A stretch of DNA of 64,000 bases from Luteibacter sp. UNCMF331Sha3.1 (GCF_900109915.1 NZ_FOBU01000002.1:947170-1011169); one strand, 5' to 3'. Counted from the first letter of the stretch, positions 38,429 through 48,042 are shown. Program-made: numbers and translations. Notes: generated from the letters alone by a model not told the origin.

Positions 38429-39190
38429 ATGCAACTCACCGGAAACACGATCTTCATCACGGGTGCCACGTCGGGCATCGGTCGCGGTCTTGCCGAAGCG
38501 CTGCATGCGCGCGGTAACAAGGTCATCGTCAGCGGCCGGCGCAAGGCGCTGCTGGACGAGGTGACCGCCGCCAATCCGGGCATGGAAGCGATCGAGCTCG
38601 ACATGACGGATCCGTCCAGCATCGCGCACGCCGCCGCATGGCTGACGCGCCATCATCCGTCGCTCAACGTGCTGATCAACAACGCCGGCATCATGCCGTT
38701 CGACGATCCGGCGGGTGTCATCGACGACGCCACGATGCAGCAGACGGTCGCGACGAATCTCTTCGGACCCATCCGCATGACGTCCGCGCTGATGGACCTG
38801 CTGAAGAGCCAGCCGTCGTCCTACGTGATCCACAACACGTCGGTCGTGGCGTTCATGCCGCTCGCGGCGAACGCCGTCTACTCGGCGACGAAGGCCGCAC
38901 TGCACTCGTATACCCAGACACAGCGATTCGCCCTGCGCGACACGTCGGTCAAGGTGCTCGAGATCGCACCGCCGTGGGTGAACACCGACCTCATCTACAA
39001 GAGCGACGATCCGCGCGCGATGCCGCTTGAGGCGTACGTCGCCGACACCATGGCGCAGCTGGCGACGGACAAGCAGGAGATCTACGTCGACGCGATCCAG
39101 CCGTTGCGCGACAACCCCGGCTCCAACGAGTACGCCCTGATCGCCACGTTCAACCAGGCGCTCGTGGACAACCCGATTCCCGTCGGTTGA
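38429..39190 (+). CDS. Short-chain dehydrogenase (DltE-like)
   Basis: The 253-residue SDR carries TGATSGIG (residues 11-18), NNAGIMP, the catalytic Ser (HNTSVVA) and YSATK. The lineage is the DltE/YvaG-like SDR with the characteristic PPWVNTDL after the active site and an extended C-terminal helix set. Substrate is unknown. A ribosome site (TGAAGGAC) lies 8 bp before the ATG. It follows the GlxA-type regulator and, like the oxidoreductase at 35411, is part of a regulator/oxidoreductase cluster. Confidence 0.87.
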   Translation: MQLTGNTIFITGATSGIGRGLAEALHARGNKVIVSGRRKALLDEVTAANPGMEAIELDMTDPSSIAHAAAWLTRHHPSLNVLINNAGIMPFDDPAGVIDDATMQQTVATNLFGPIRMTSALMDLLKSQPSSYVIHNTSVVAFMPLAANAVYSATKAALHSYTQTQRFALRDTSVKVLEIAPPWVNTDLIYKSDDPRAMPLEAYVADTMAQLATDKQEIYVDAIQPLRDNPGSNEYALIATFNQALVDNPIPVG

Positions 39191-39199
39191 CGCAGGCGG

Positions 39200-39733
39200 T
39201 CACTCCCCCGCGCTCACCGTCGGCTTGCCTTCCACGAGCTCGAAGCGGAACGCGTAGTCCTGACTGAACGCCTTCGGCGTTCGGACCTGGCTGATGTTGC
39301 CCTTGCCGTCGTCGAATTCCTCGACGACCACCATCGGCGAATAGGTCCAGCGCGCGACGGCATCGCGGCACGCGGCGACGAACGCCGCGTGCCGCGGATC
39401 GGTCGTCGCGTCGAGGCTGCGCACGTCCGTCACCGTACCGTTCTCGCCGATGATCGCCTTGACCCGCACGACGACCGGCGGCAGGCCGGCGGCGATCAGG
39501 GCCGCCGGGTACGCCGGTGGCGGCCGTTCGATCGGCTGCGCGCCGAACGCGTGCTCGCTGGTCTTCAGTTTGTATTGCCCGCTGGCGCTCGTGGGAATCA
39601 GGTCGACACTGACCGCGCCGTCCTTCGCCGGAGGCGGCGTATCGGCTCGCGGAGGCGGCGATGCGGCGCACGCGGCGAGAAAGCCGGCGCCAAGGAGCGC
39701 GACGGAGCGAGCGAACGGTGATGCGACTGCCAT
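39200..39733 (-). CDS. TonB C-terminal-domain-like lipoprotein
   Basis: This 177-residue precursor has a lipoprotein signal (ARSVALLGAGFLAACAAS, lipobox LAAC), a Pro-rich stretch and a C-terminal TonB_C-like fold (PPPAYPAALIAAGLPPVVVRVKAIIGENGTVTDV, and ACRDAVARWTYSPM, split over about 90 residues). Unlike classic TonB it is lipid-anchored and lacks the transmembrane helix, so it is unlikely to energise receptors directly. Many Xanthomonadales genomes have such stand-alone TonB-domain lipoproteins of unknown function. It is downstream of kdsA on the same strand, 155 bp away. Confidence 0.72.
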   Translation of the reverse strand: MAVASPFARSVALLGAGFLAACAASPPPRADTPPPAKDGAVSVDLIPTSASGQYKLKTSEHAFGAQPIERPPPAYPAALIAAGLPPVVVRVKAIIGENGTVTDVRSLDATTDPRHAAFVAACRDAVARWTYSPMVVVEEFDDGKGNISQVRTPKAFSQDYAFRFELVEGKPTVSAGE

Positions 39734-39888
39734 GAAGACCTCATAGGGGCGAGGGCGTCTCGCGCCATCGGAAGCGCGGCCACCGCCGGCAACGATAGCA
39801 GTCGTCCGCCTCGCCGGCACCCGATCGGGCGACGCCCCCGTGCGGGACGTGGGGCAGGGACCGGCAACGATCCCCACCCTTGAGGCAC

Positions 39889-41113
<1,225 letters not shown>

Positions 41114-41134
41114 CGGAGACGTCAGGGCGCCGCA

Positions 41135-41404
41135 TCAATGCACCGCCAGCGAATTGCACAGGCGCAGCAGGGCCCGCCCGATGCCCCGACACGGCAGCCG
41201 CGCAGTCGGCGGCAGCAGCACGATGACCAGCAAGGCGGCATGGGCGACATCGTCGAGCCCCAGCTCCAGCGCCTGACTCCGCATCAGGTGCGCGCGGAAT
41301 CGCGCCTCGTCCATGTCCCCCTCGAGAATGGCCGTACCCACGTCGCTCGCATCGAGCGCGAGCCGGGCGCGGTTGAGAACGGTTTCGGTGTCGACGGTAG
41401 CCAT
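41135..41404 (-). CDS. Small uncharacterised protein, tandem paralogue A
   Basis: This 89-residue product starts MATVDTETVLNRARLALDAS and shares the D-x-DEARFR-x-H-x-x-R block with the following gene. Its second half has a hydrophobic stretch (DDVAHAALLVIVLLPPTARL) followed by a short C-terminal helix. Family and function are unknown. The upstream 170 bp before the 41580 gene contain the divergent promoters. Confidence 0.6.
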   Translation of the reverse strand: MATVDTETVLNRARLALDASDVGTAILEGDMDEARFRAHLMRSQALELGLDDVAHAALLVIVLLPPTARLPCRGIGRALLRLCNSLAVH

Positions 41405-41579
41405 GGATCGAGACTAGGCCGGCGCCTGTTGAGACGGAATCCGCCGGTGGAACTATGCCGGGTGGCCGGGCAGCGGGGCCTGCCCGGGGCATAGGGGCGC
41501 CATGTAGGCGAACGCCTACAGAAATCCCGGCGAGGCACCCGTACGATCGGCCGATCCCCCCGACAAAGAAGGAATCGCC

Positions 41580-41930
41580 ATGCGCAGCCTCCTGATCCTC
41601 GGCCTGGCCCTCGCGCCGTTCGCCGCCGGTGCGACGAATGAGAAGCCGGTTACACCCACGTCTCCGACAACGACGTTCTATACGAAGAAGTCGATGGATG
41701 AGTATTCGCTCTGTCTGCTCAAGGCGCTGAATCAGGATTACCCCAAGAGCTCCGTCGAGGCGATCAAGCGAGGCAAGCAGATTTCGGTGGTCGACGGCAC
41801 GAGGACATCAGCCGTTGCCGTCGTGAGCGACTTCGACGACAAGAGCGGGGCGATGATCGTGATGCATGTCGAGTCGGATGCGCAGATCGAGCGGTATCCT
41901 GCGGTGAAGCTGGCGAAGAATTGTCGCTGA
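41580..41930 (+). CDS. Small secreted protein of unknown function
   Basis: The 116-residue precursor has a signal peptide (MRSLLILGLALAPFAAGA) and a mature domain of about 98 residues with two cysteines (EYSLCLLKALNQDYP, KLAKNCR) that could form one disulfide. An AAGGAA ribosome site precedes the ATG. No family is recognised. The gene marks the end of the ordinary GC-rich region; the DNA after its stop becomes less GC-rich. Confidence 0.6.
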   Translation: MRSLLILGLALAPFAAGATNEKPVTPTSPTTTFYTKKSMDEYSLCLLKALNQDYPKSSVEAIKRGKQISVVDGTRTSAVAVVSDFDDKSGAMIVMHVESDAQIERYPAVKLAKNCR

Positions 41931-42074
41931 TTTACCCAGCGACAATCACTCTCGAGCCTGACACGCAAACGGAATTGGGCATAGTAGGGTCTGAGGTCAT
42001 TGTCGCGGCCCCTCATCATTCCGCCCACCTCAGTGTCCCAAGTAGCGACTAACACGTTATCTGAAGGAGACCTC

Positions 42075-42446
42075 ATGACCGAGTGTCGGCGCATCGTCAC
42101 TGTCCAGGCCCGCTCGCTACATTCTCTCGGCAATCTTATGTCCAATCCTCCTGATGACGTCGAGGCAGCACATAAGGAATACGTTGCGGACTTGCCCGAC
42201 GATGAAGACGCAGCAGACCACCTTCTCTTTGACCAAGGCCGTGTCGATGGTTTTCATGCAATGGCATCGAGCCTCGGCGGAGCGTCGGGTCGCTTCATCG
42301 GTGGTACCGCCCACTTCGATTTCTGGGTGCTGCCGAAGACCTACAAAAGTCAGGCACCTGCGGTGCGCGACATGGCGAGCGATGAGGACATGCAGATTTA
42401 TGAGGCGACAGGCACGTTTTACAGTGCGTGCGAAGTGCTCGGTTAG
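42075..42446 (+). CDS. Acidic orphan protein upstream of the HEPN-like gene
   Basis: This 123-residue acidic protein (NPPDDVEAAHKEYVADLPDD, EDAADHLLFDQGRVDGFHAM) has a C-terminal beta-like part (GGTAHFDFWVLPKTYKS). It is not recognised. AAGGAG 6 bp before the ATG at 42075 fixes the start; the frame also runs further upstream without a ribosome site. It ends 46 bp before the zinc-ribbon/HEPN-like gene in the same direction, so the two may form a toxin-antitoxin-like or defence pair, but there is no direct evidence. Confidence 0.5.
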   Translation: MTECRRIVTVQARSLHSLGNLMSNPPDDVEAAHKEYVADLPDDEDAADHLLFDQGRVDGFHAMASSLGGASGRFIGGTAHFDFWVLPKTYKSQAPAVRDMASDEDMQIYEATGTFYSACEVLG

Positions 42447-42492
42447 TTCTCGCTCTCCGCAGTAATAATTTGGTGCCAGCGACGGTACCTCC

Positions 42493-43368
42493 ATGATTTT
42501 TCACTTGCAGAGTGAGTTGATGCAGGAGTTTGTCAGTCTTACCGATTTTATGTGTCCGGCTTGCGGCGCCGCAACGAGCGGCTTTGTTCCTGTGCCGGAG
42601 CCGGATTGGGGCGCCATGGAGTCGCTCTCGGACATGGCCTTCGAGGGCGATAGCGACGTTGCCTGCAGCGCCTGCGCTGCGGTGTTTGACTGCCATGTCG
42701 ATGTCTCCGGCAACGAAGTGACCGTCACGCTCGACAAGCACCCGGATGTTGTGGTTGATGCAGGTGACCCGATGTTTTGGCCACCAGACGACGACTGGCT
42801 CAACGATAATGTGCCCGAAAGCCCATGGGGGGTCTTCGATGCCTCTATCGGGCGTGTGCGTCAGATGTGTGCGGTTGCGGCGCGCGAGAGCGATGCCGAC
42901 ACGCGAGCCATGCTGCTCCAGATGCTCTTTTCGCAGCTCTTCAGTGTGCTTGAGGCATTCCTCTGCGACACGCTGATCAAGCACGTTTCGGAGCATGCAG
43001 ATTCGCTCCGACGCTTGGTGCAGACCGACCAAGAGCTTAGGTCGGTAACAGTCTCACTCGATGACGTGTTAGGCAGCGTCACGTTGGTCCTAGACCACGT
43101 CCGCGGCTTTCTTCAGAAAGTCATCTACCACAACCTTGCTCGAGTGAACCGGCTGTACACCTGCGCCTTGGGGCAGTCTATCTGGCCAGACACGGCAACA
43201 AAGGATGCGCTTCATCGCGCCGTGCAAGCCCGAAACCACATGGTCCACCGCAACGGGCGGGACATGGAAGGGCGCCCCCTCGTCGTCGGCGTTGAAGAAG
43301 TTGAGGTGCTGATGAACCACATCGTTGCGCTCGCCGACACGGTTGAAAGACTCGTCTCGGACTTTTGA
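42493..43368 (+). CDS. Zinc-ribbon protein with a C-terminal HEPN-like domain
   Basis: The 291-residue protein has four N-terminal cysteines in two CxxC pairs (C21-C24 in CPACG, C58-C61 in CSAC), a probable zinc ribbon. From about residue 125 it is all helical (LLQMLFSQLFSVLEAFLCDTL, DALHRAVQARNHMVHRNG). The R247-x4-H252 motif in RNHMVH is the catalytic signature of HEPN ribonuclease folds, and LFSVLEAFL is a common first-helix pattern of RiboL-PSP-like HEPN families. An RNA-cleaving toxin or phage-defence effector is inferred. GC content is lower than in the core genome, suggesting transfer. Confidence 0.6.
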   Translation: MIFHLQSELMQEFVSLTDFMCPACGAATSGFVPVPEPDWGAMESLSDMAFEGDSDVACSACAAVFDCHVDVSGNEVTVTLDKHPDVVVDAGDPMFWPPDDDWLNDNVPESPWGVFDASIGRVRQMCAVAARESDADTRAMLLQMLFSQLFSVLEAFLCDTLIKHVSEHADSLRRLVQTDQELRSVTVSLDDVLGSVTLVLDHVRGFLQKVIYHNLARVNRLYTCALGQSIWPDTATKDALHRAVQARNHMVHRNGRDMEGRPLVVGVEEVEVLMNHIVALADTVERLVSDF

Positions 43369-43497
43369 CGCTGCCACGACCAAAGGTGCTCGCAAGGCTG
43401 CGAGAAACCGAGCACTGCGGCACGCCCAGCGATAGAGCACGAGGTAAGTATAAGAATTGATGAAAATGGTTCCAATAAAATCCCGACATACAGCATT

Positions 43498-44307
43498 ATG
43501 CGCATTGCCTCGTTCGTTTTGCTGATCGCTGCGTCGCTGGTGTTCGCGATCCACGCCTATCACCTTCCGGCCGCGAGTAGCCAAACGCTTGCATCGTGGG
43601 TGCAGGCTGTCGGTTCCTGCCTTGCTATCTACACCGCTTATTTAGTCGGGGCACGGCAGAGCGAAGCGGGTCTTATCTCCGTGCGGGAGGCCCAGCGCGC
43701 GGCCACGGATGCACTGCGGGCTGGTCATCTTGCCGTGGTGCAGGCTGCGCTGACGCACGCGCAGGAAATCAAGGGCGCGATGACCGGAGACACGCCCGCG
43801 TCCGAGCTCTACCGGACCTACGACAAGCGCATTACTCAGCGCATATCGAAAGACCCGGAAAAGATTCCTCACGAAGTAAACAATGAAGCGGGCGTGCGCT
43901 CTATCTTGAGCATGCCCGGTCAGTTTCTCCTCCTTGAGCAGGCACTCGGAACGTCCTTGTCGGGACCGTGGAAGATTCCAGGGTTAAAGGAGGTGTTGGG
44001 AAGCTACCCCTGGCCGGATGAGCGAGCAAAGCGTACCGCGTTCTACGACTATTCGTTGGGAATTCTCGCGAAAAACGTCCTAAATCACATTGAGCGCATT
44101 GAGAAAGGTCACGAGGCCGTTGTCGTTGCGTCTCGTGATCTGGGGTCAACAAGGAGCAGAGCACGGCACGAGACAACGGTCTTGAAGTCATTGATCGAGT
44201 CCGCGTCAATCAAGCGAACAAGTTACGACAGGACAAGCCCGCGCGTCCGTTCGTTCCAAAGGTATGGGCGACGCTGCAGTGGAGATTCAGGGACAGATTC
44301 GTTCTAG
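43498..44307 (+). CDS. Membrane-anchored orphan protein
   Basis: The 269-residue protein has two N-terminal hydrophobic segments (IASFVLLIAASLVFAIHAYHL and LASWVQAVGSCLAIYTAYLVG) followed by a soluble helical region. This two-helix anchor plus cytosolic domain recurs in accessory islands, but the family is not recognised. The final 40 residues are Arg/Ser-rich (SPRVRSFQRYGRRCSGDSG) and could result from a frameshift. It lies 129 bp after the HEPN-like gene, with an AT-rich stretch between them, and is convergent with the next membrane-protein gene. Confidence 0.5.
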   Translation: MRIASFVLLIAASLVFAIHAYHLPAASSQTLASWVQAVGSCLAIYTAYLVGARQSEAGLISVREAQRAATDALRAGHLAVVQAALTHAQEIKGAMTGDTPASELYRTYDKRITQRISKDPEKIPHEVNNEAGVRSILSMPGQFLLLEQALGTSLSGPWKIPGLKEVLGSYPWPDERAKRTAFYDYSLGILAKNVLNHIERIEKGHEAVVVASRDLGSTRSRARHETTVLKSLIESASIKRTSYDRTSPRVRSFQRYGRRCSGDSGTDSF

Positions 44308-44347
44308 CGTGCGCGCCCCGTGTGTCTCGGAGGCGGCTGCTAAGTTT

Positions 44348-45649
44348 TCAGGGAAATGTCGCTATCGACCAGACAATAACACCGATCATCGCCGTCGCCA
44401 GATACAGGCATATGCGTGCAACAGAGCGGTAAGCGGCCGCGGCTTTCTTTGCAGGATACTCGACAAGGTCGTCGTAGCTCTCCTGCGAAATGAACCCATA
44501 GGTGCGTGATTTCCATTGGTCACGGATGTTGTCTTGCAAATCGAGGGCGCGAAAGCCTGCCCACACGATGGAGAAGACATACACGGTGGCAATGACGGCA
44601 ACCACGCCTACTATCCGGCCGTCGGCATTTGCGCCTATTTTGGCAGCGACAAGTCCTACGCCCACAGACAGGGTAGTCGCGACTGACGCGACAAGCTGAC
44701 GCGAACTGTCCGACACCTTTGTCGCCTCGTCGAGCACGCTCTTGCGGAGATCGGTAAGCATCTTGAGGGTGTCGCTGCTGAGCTTCGAAAGGCCAAGATC
44801 ATAGGCAAGCCTCGCGCCGTCGAGTGCGGGCCGGAAGATGGCCGGATCGGCTTGAAGCTTGCCATCGACCGACGAGAAGCGGGCGATCTCGGCCGATAGC
44901 AATGGGTGCCGCATCTCCGTCTCAGTCGGGGCTTCATAGACCCACTGGGCGCTCGCCTGCACGGCCGTAAAAAGTGTCTCGTCAACATTCGCGTTGACGT
45001 CAGGGGCCAGCATCACCCCCCGGGGTGGACCTTTGAAAACTATGGAAAGCGGGCTGTCCTGCAGCTCATTGCCAATAGCAAGCAAGCACTGCCGTGTCGC
45101 CAATGTTGCCCAGCGTCGGAAGACCGGGTCACGTTCCAGCCACATCGGTTGGCGAAGCAGCCACAGGCCGATGGTGGCTGGCGCTAGGCGCACATCGCTG
45201 TACTCGCGGACTAGGTTTCGCGGACTCTTTGGGGAGGGGAGGGGTGGAGCCGCTTGGGCGTCCGCATCCCAAGGAACGAAGACAGTCGCGAGGGTTTCGA
45301 ACGGGGCGGCCAGCGCCGCAACATGGATGATGGCGCGCTCGCCGATGTCGGCGAGAAGGTCGTCGAAGCCCTTCAAGGTCAACAATTGTGGGATTCCGTC
45401 CGGCGCCGGTTTTGTGAGGCTCAGACGATATGGTCCGCCGATGTCGTCGACATCGGCGAGGTCTACGTCGTGGTTCGCCTCATCGAGAATGACCGGGGAA
45501 AGACCGGCCGCATCGGCAAGTCCCGCCATTTGCGTTGCCAGAGCTGCGGACAAACTCGAGATCAAAACAGTCTGCCAGCCTTCACGCACCAGACACCCGC
45601 CCTGCAGATGGATGTCGTTGACAAGCAAGGCGAGTGCATCGGCAGTCAT
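44348..45649 (-). CDS. Membrane partner of the NA37-like protein (undescribed two-gene unit)
   Basis: The 433-residue protein has a soluble N-terminal region of about 320 residues and three C-terminal membrane segments (VASVATTLSVGVGLVAAKIG, VGVVAVIATVYVFSIVWAGF and ICLYLATAMIGVIVWSIATF). No enzymatic motif is visible. Its start is 3 bp after the stop of the NA37-like gene, so both are co-translated. A large cytosolic sensing part with a terminal membrane bundle is a common design for phage-defence effectors that breach the inner membrane; this role is inferred from architecture and genomic setting. Confidence 0.6.
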   Translation of the reverse strand: MTADALALLVNDIHLQGGCLVREGWQTVLISSLSAALATQMAGLADAAGLSPVILDEANHDVDLADVDDIGGPYRLSLTKPAPDGIPQLLTLKGFDDLLADIGERAIIHVAALAAPFETLATVFVPWDADAQAAPPLPSPKSPRNLVREYSDVRLAPATIGLWLLRQPMWLERDPVFRRWATLATRQCLLAIGNELQDSPLSIVFKGPPRGVMLAPDVNANVDETLFTAVQASAQWVYEAPTETEMRHPLLSAEIARFSSVDGKLQADPAIFRPALDGARLAYDLGLSKLSSDTLKMLTDLRKSVLDEATKVSDSSRQLVASVATTLSVGVGLVAAKIGANADGRIVGVVAVIATVYVFSIVWAGFRALDLQDNIRDQWKSRTYGFISQESYDDLVEYPAKKAAAAYRSVARICLYLATAMIGVIVWSIATFP

Positions 45650-45652
45650 GGC

Positions 45653-46693
45653 TCATTCGACCTTGGTGACGGTCTCCTGGACCGTTCCGTCTGTTTCGAT
45701 AATGATCGTCTCCCCGCCGCCGGCTTTCTTCACTCGCGTCACCAGATTCTCTCCCGCGCGCTGGCTGTAGCGCACAACCACGCCCTCGGGAGTCTCGAGC
45801 TTCACGGACTTGGCCGTCTTGAAGGCCAACGGGTCGGGCTTGAAGCCGAGGCCATGGAGCTTTCCAGACTCGAACTTTCGCTCGACCGATCGCTCGACCG
45901 CCGAATGTAGCTTTTCGTCCTCCGGGTTGCCGAGTACGCCAAGGATGACCTCCCTGACTACATCGACATCGACATTCGGGCGCAAGCGCAGCGCGTTTCC
46001 AAACTCGTTCAACGCGACTGCCACGGAACGGTCGCCTAGGTGGGCCTTTTGCTCCTGGAGGACTAATCGCGCCACGTTGAGCACGGCCTTGGTAAGCTCC
46101 GCATCATCGCGTTCGCGCTTGACACCGAGGAACTTGTAAAAATAGTCACTGAGCTCCGGCGCGGTTCTCATCCGGTCGCGTGCGGCGACCTCGTCACTGG
46201 CAACACCATCGGTGATTTTGACCAGGCAGATTTTCTGGACCGCTTTCTTGTCGGTGACAAATGCCTGGACGAGTTTCCTCAGCTGGCTCTTGCCCTTGAT
46301 GTTGCGACGTACGACGGCTTCGCTATAGTCATACTTGATGAGGCAGAAAAACCGCGCACCATCGTCGCCGTGCAGCTCGATGACAAAAAACGCACCGTCC
46401 CTGCTCGTTGCAACGTGGCCCGAGTTGAAATTCCGCGCAAGGTCCTGCGCCCCTTTCTTAAACGGAAGTGCGTTGGATGCGATCCGCTCGATAAGCGATC
46501 GCGTCGTACTACCCTCGACGAACGAAAAGATGGCGTCTGCGTCGTTCTCGACGATTCGCTTGAGAAAGAACGCCTCTTCGGATATGTCGTCAAACGCATC
46601 CTCCGGGACAAACTCGTCGATGGGTACGCCGACCACATGGAGGCTCATGGCTCTGATGTGTAGTGCGCCTTCATCCTGTCCGAGAAATCCCAT
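45653..46693 (-). CDS. Nucleoid-associated protein-like (NA37/YejK family) gene of a two-gene unit
   Basis: The 346-residue protein resembles the NA37 family of nucleoid-associated proteins (E. coli YejK) in its N-terminal strand ALHIRAMSLHVVG, in FFVIELHGDDGARFFCLIKYD and in the segment RTAPELSDYFYKFLGVKRE, which has the conserved yF-x-FLG. C-terminally it adds a basic stretch (SVERKFESGKLHGLGF) that YejK lacks. The start at 46693 has GGAG 9 bp upstream; starts at 46708 or 46648 are possible. It lies 3 bp before the membrane-protein gene. A DNA-binding sensor feeding the membrane partner is the working idea. Confidence 0.6.
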   Translation of the reverse strand: MGFLGQDEGALHIRAMSLHVVGVPIDEFVPEDAFDDISEEAFFLKRIVENDADAIFSFVEGSTTRSLIERIASNALPFKKGAQDLARNFNSGHVATSRDGAFFVIELHGDDGARFFCLIKYDYSEAVVRRNIKGKSQLRKLVQAFVTDKKAVQKICLVKITDGVASDEVAARDRMRTAPELSDYFYKFLGVKRERDDAELTKAVLNVARLVLQEQKAHLGDRSVAVALNEFGNALRLRPNVDVDVVREVILGVLGNPEDEKLHSAVERSVERKFESGKLHGLGFKPDPLAFKTAKSVKLETPEGVVVRYSQRAGENLVTRVKKAGGGETIIIETDGTVQETVTKVE

Positions 46694-47181
46694 TTGATCG
46701 TGCTCCATTCTATTGGCTCGCCTGCTGGCAGGCACTCGTCATTGAAATTGTCCCGCGTCTCACGGACTGCGAACTCGGTGAGCCGGGCGACAGTGCGCAG
46801 AACATATCATGAGGAATGACTAGTTTCGCTGTGCCGGCTCATTGCATCTGCGAGCGGCATCCACGACGGCAGATGGACAGATTGATGCCCCGTCCGATGG
46901 CCGAACTCACCGCTCCGCATCAGCGCGGCCTCGAGCTGGGGGGCGTGGTGGTGTCGCGTCCACTCGAAGGAGTCGTGAGAGAACAAACCCGAGTCATGCG
47001 GCCATGAATCGTGCGGCGTCCCCGCGTTCACTGCGCAGGCTCAGCAATAGGTTGCGGCATCCGGGGGACGGCTGAAACGGAGTGGGGCGCGATGGCGGGC
47101 GAACCACCCGGCTGGCCGTCTGACGACGTATGGCTAGGCATTCGATACCCAGATTGGCGCCCACGGGAATGACGCGGGCAA
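46694..47181. other. Gene-poor flank left of the ssrA element
   Basis: These 488 bp hold no frame with convincing coding character. Short frames exist on both strands (for example a 26-codon frame ending WLGIRYPDWRPRE near 47171), but none has a ribosome site or recognisable homology. It probably contains decayed sequence and the promoter of the NA37-like gene. Confidence 0.35.
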
Positions 47182-47214
47182 GAAAAAACCCCTTGCATGA
47201 CAAGGGGTTTTTTC
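47182..47214 (-). terminator. Probable original ssrA terminator, separated from ssrA by the element
   Basis: GAAAAAACCCCTTG (47182-47195), loop CATGA and CAAGGGGTTTTTTC (47201-47214) form a perfect 14-bp stem with U-runs on both strands. It lies 5 bp outside the left 18-bp repeat copied from the ssrA 3' end. Joining this flank to ssrA would put the terminator directly after the tmRNA CCA, so it is most simply the ancestral ssrA terminator. Confidence 0.65.
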
Positions 47215-47219
47215 TGGAC

Positions 47220-47237
47220 TTGGTGGAGGTGGCGGGA
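47220..47237 (+). repeat. Left attachment repeat (attL) of the ssrA element
   Basis: TTGGTGGAGGTGGCGGGA is an exact 18-bp direct copy of the ssrA 3' end at 58948-58965. It marks the chromosomal far end of the integrated element. Confidence 0.85.
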
Positions 47238-47265
47238 ACCCTCTCGGGCTCTCCATCAACTCTTT

Positions 47266-47281
47266 GATCTCAACTGAGATC
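47266..47281. repeat. Small dyad inside the left end of the element
   Basis: GATCTCA-AC-TGAGATC is a perfect 7-bp inverted repeat 29 bp inside the left att repeat. It may be a recombinase or excisionase core site. Confidence 0.35.
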
Positions 47282-47304
47282 TTCTCGACGCATGGGTCAG
47301 ATTT

Positions 47305-47323
47305 CGATACCCAAAACGATACC
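47305..47323 (+). repeat. Left arm-type repeat
   Basis: CGATACCCAAAACGATACC occurs here and again, same strand, at 58848-58866 near the other end. Each copy contains two tandem CGATACC units 13 bp apart. Positions symmetrical to the ends suggest integrase arm-binding sites. Confidence 0.6.
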
Positions 47324-47388
47324 CGGGCAGAGTAGCATCAGCACGGCAATCCAGACATCATTGGTTGCCTCCAGACGAGTTACTCAGC

Positions 47389-48042
47389 ATGGACAGCTTG
47401 TTGATCGCCCTATTGATTGGCTACCTTATTTACCGCGAAGTCTCATTTTGTGCTCTTCGAACAGAGCTCAAGGATTTGAATCGACGCCTAGGAATAGTGG
47501 CATCTGACCGGTTGAAGTGGACATCAGCGGATGGCGAGAGTCATGAAGGCAAGTTTATTTCGATAGCGATCCTAGGCTCTCTTTTCCTGGTTGTCCTGAG
47601 CACGTATTTAACGGTGGTGTTAGTCGGTCACGGAAGTTTGCCGAGTTTTTTTGAGTTTGCTTCGTATGTCTTGCCAGGATTGGCTGCATCCACAGCGGGA
47701 CTTGGCCTCTACTGGCGCCGCGATGAGTCGTTTTATTTTCTTTCGGCGTCGTTCATGGTCCTGTTGGGTTTCGTCTGCTTCTTGATCTTCAAGATGGACG
47801 ACCTCAAGACGATGATTCCGGGAACTTCCGTGGGCTGGGCGATTTTCGTTTTTTCGATCAGCTTGATCTCCCTTTTGCTATCAATCCTAGTTATCGTAAA
47901 AAACAGAGCGTTCTTCCGGTTCGGCGCGCAGCTCTCTCGTCAGCAACGTCGGGAGAAACGCTTATACATCATCCTTCTTGTCATCTCTGTTTTCCTGCTT
48001 CCGGTATTTTTCTTGTATCGAAAAACCGCGCTGTGGTTATGA
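47389..48042 (+). CDS. Multi-pass membrane protein of the element
   Basis: The 217-residue protein has about five or six membrane segments (SLLIALLIGYLIYREVSFCAL, ISIAILGSLFLVVLSTYLTVVLVG, FFEFASYVLPGLAASTAGLGLY, FYFLSASFMVLLGFVCFLIF, AIFVFSISLISLLLSILVIV, IILLVISVFLLPVFFLYR) and small polar loops. No family is recognised. The first codon follows a weak ribosome site at 47375-47385. It is the first gene inside the left end of the element, with codon use richer in A/T than the chromosome. Confidence 0.6.
   Translation: MDSLLIALLIGYLIYREVSFCALRTELKDLNRRLGIVASDRLKWTSADGESHEGKFISIAILGSLFLVVLSTYLTVVLVGHGSLPSFFEFASYVLPGLAASTAGLGLYWRRDESFYFLSASFMVLLGFVCFLIFKMDDLKTMIPGTSVGWAIFVFSISLISLLLSILVIVKNRAFFRFGAQLSRQQRREKRLYIILLVISVFLLPVFFLYRKTALWL

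Noticed and set aside
46807-47075. Several 60-77-codon frames on both strands
   Set aside because: They overlap each other, lack ribosome sites, and no homology is evident; decayed sequence is more likely.
47091-47171. A 26-codon plus-strand frame ending just before the stranded terminator
   Set aside because: It could be the tail of a lost gene, but there is no ribosome site and no family resemblance, so it is not called.
47305-47323. Interpreting the 19-bp repeats as the att core
   Set aside because: They are inside the element at both ends, whereas the 18-bp repeat coincides with the tmRNA 3' end, so the 19-bp units are better read as arm-type sites.
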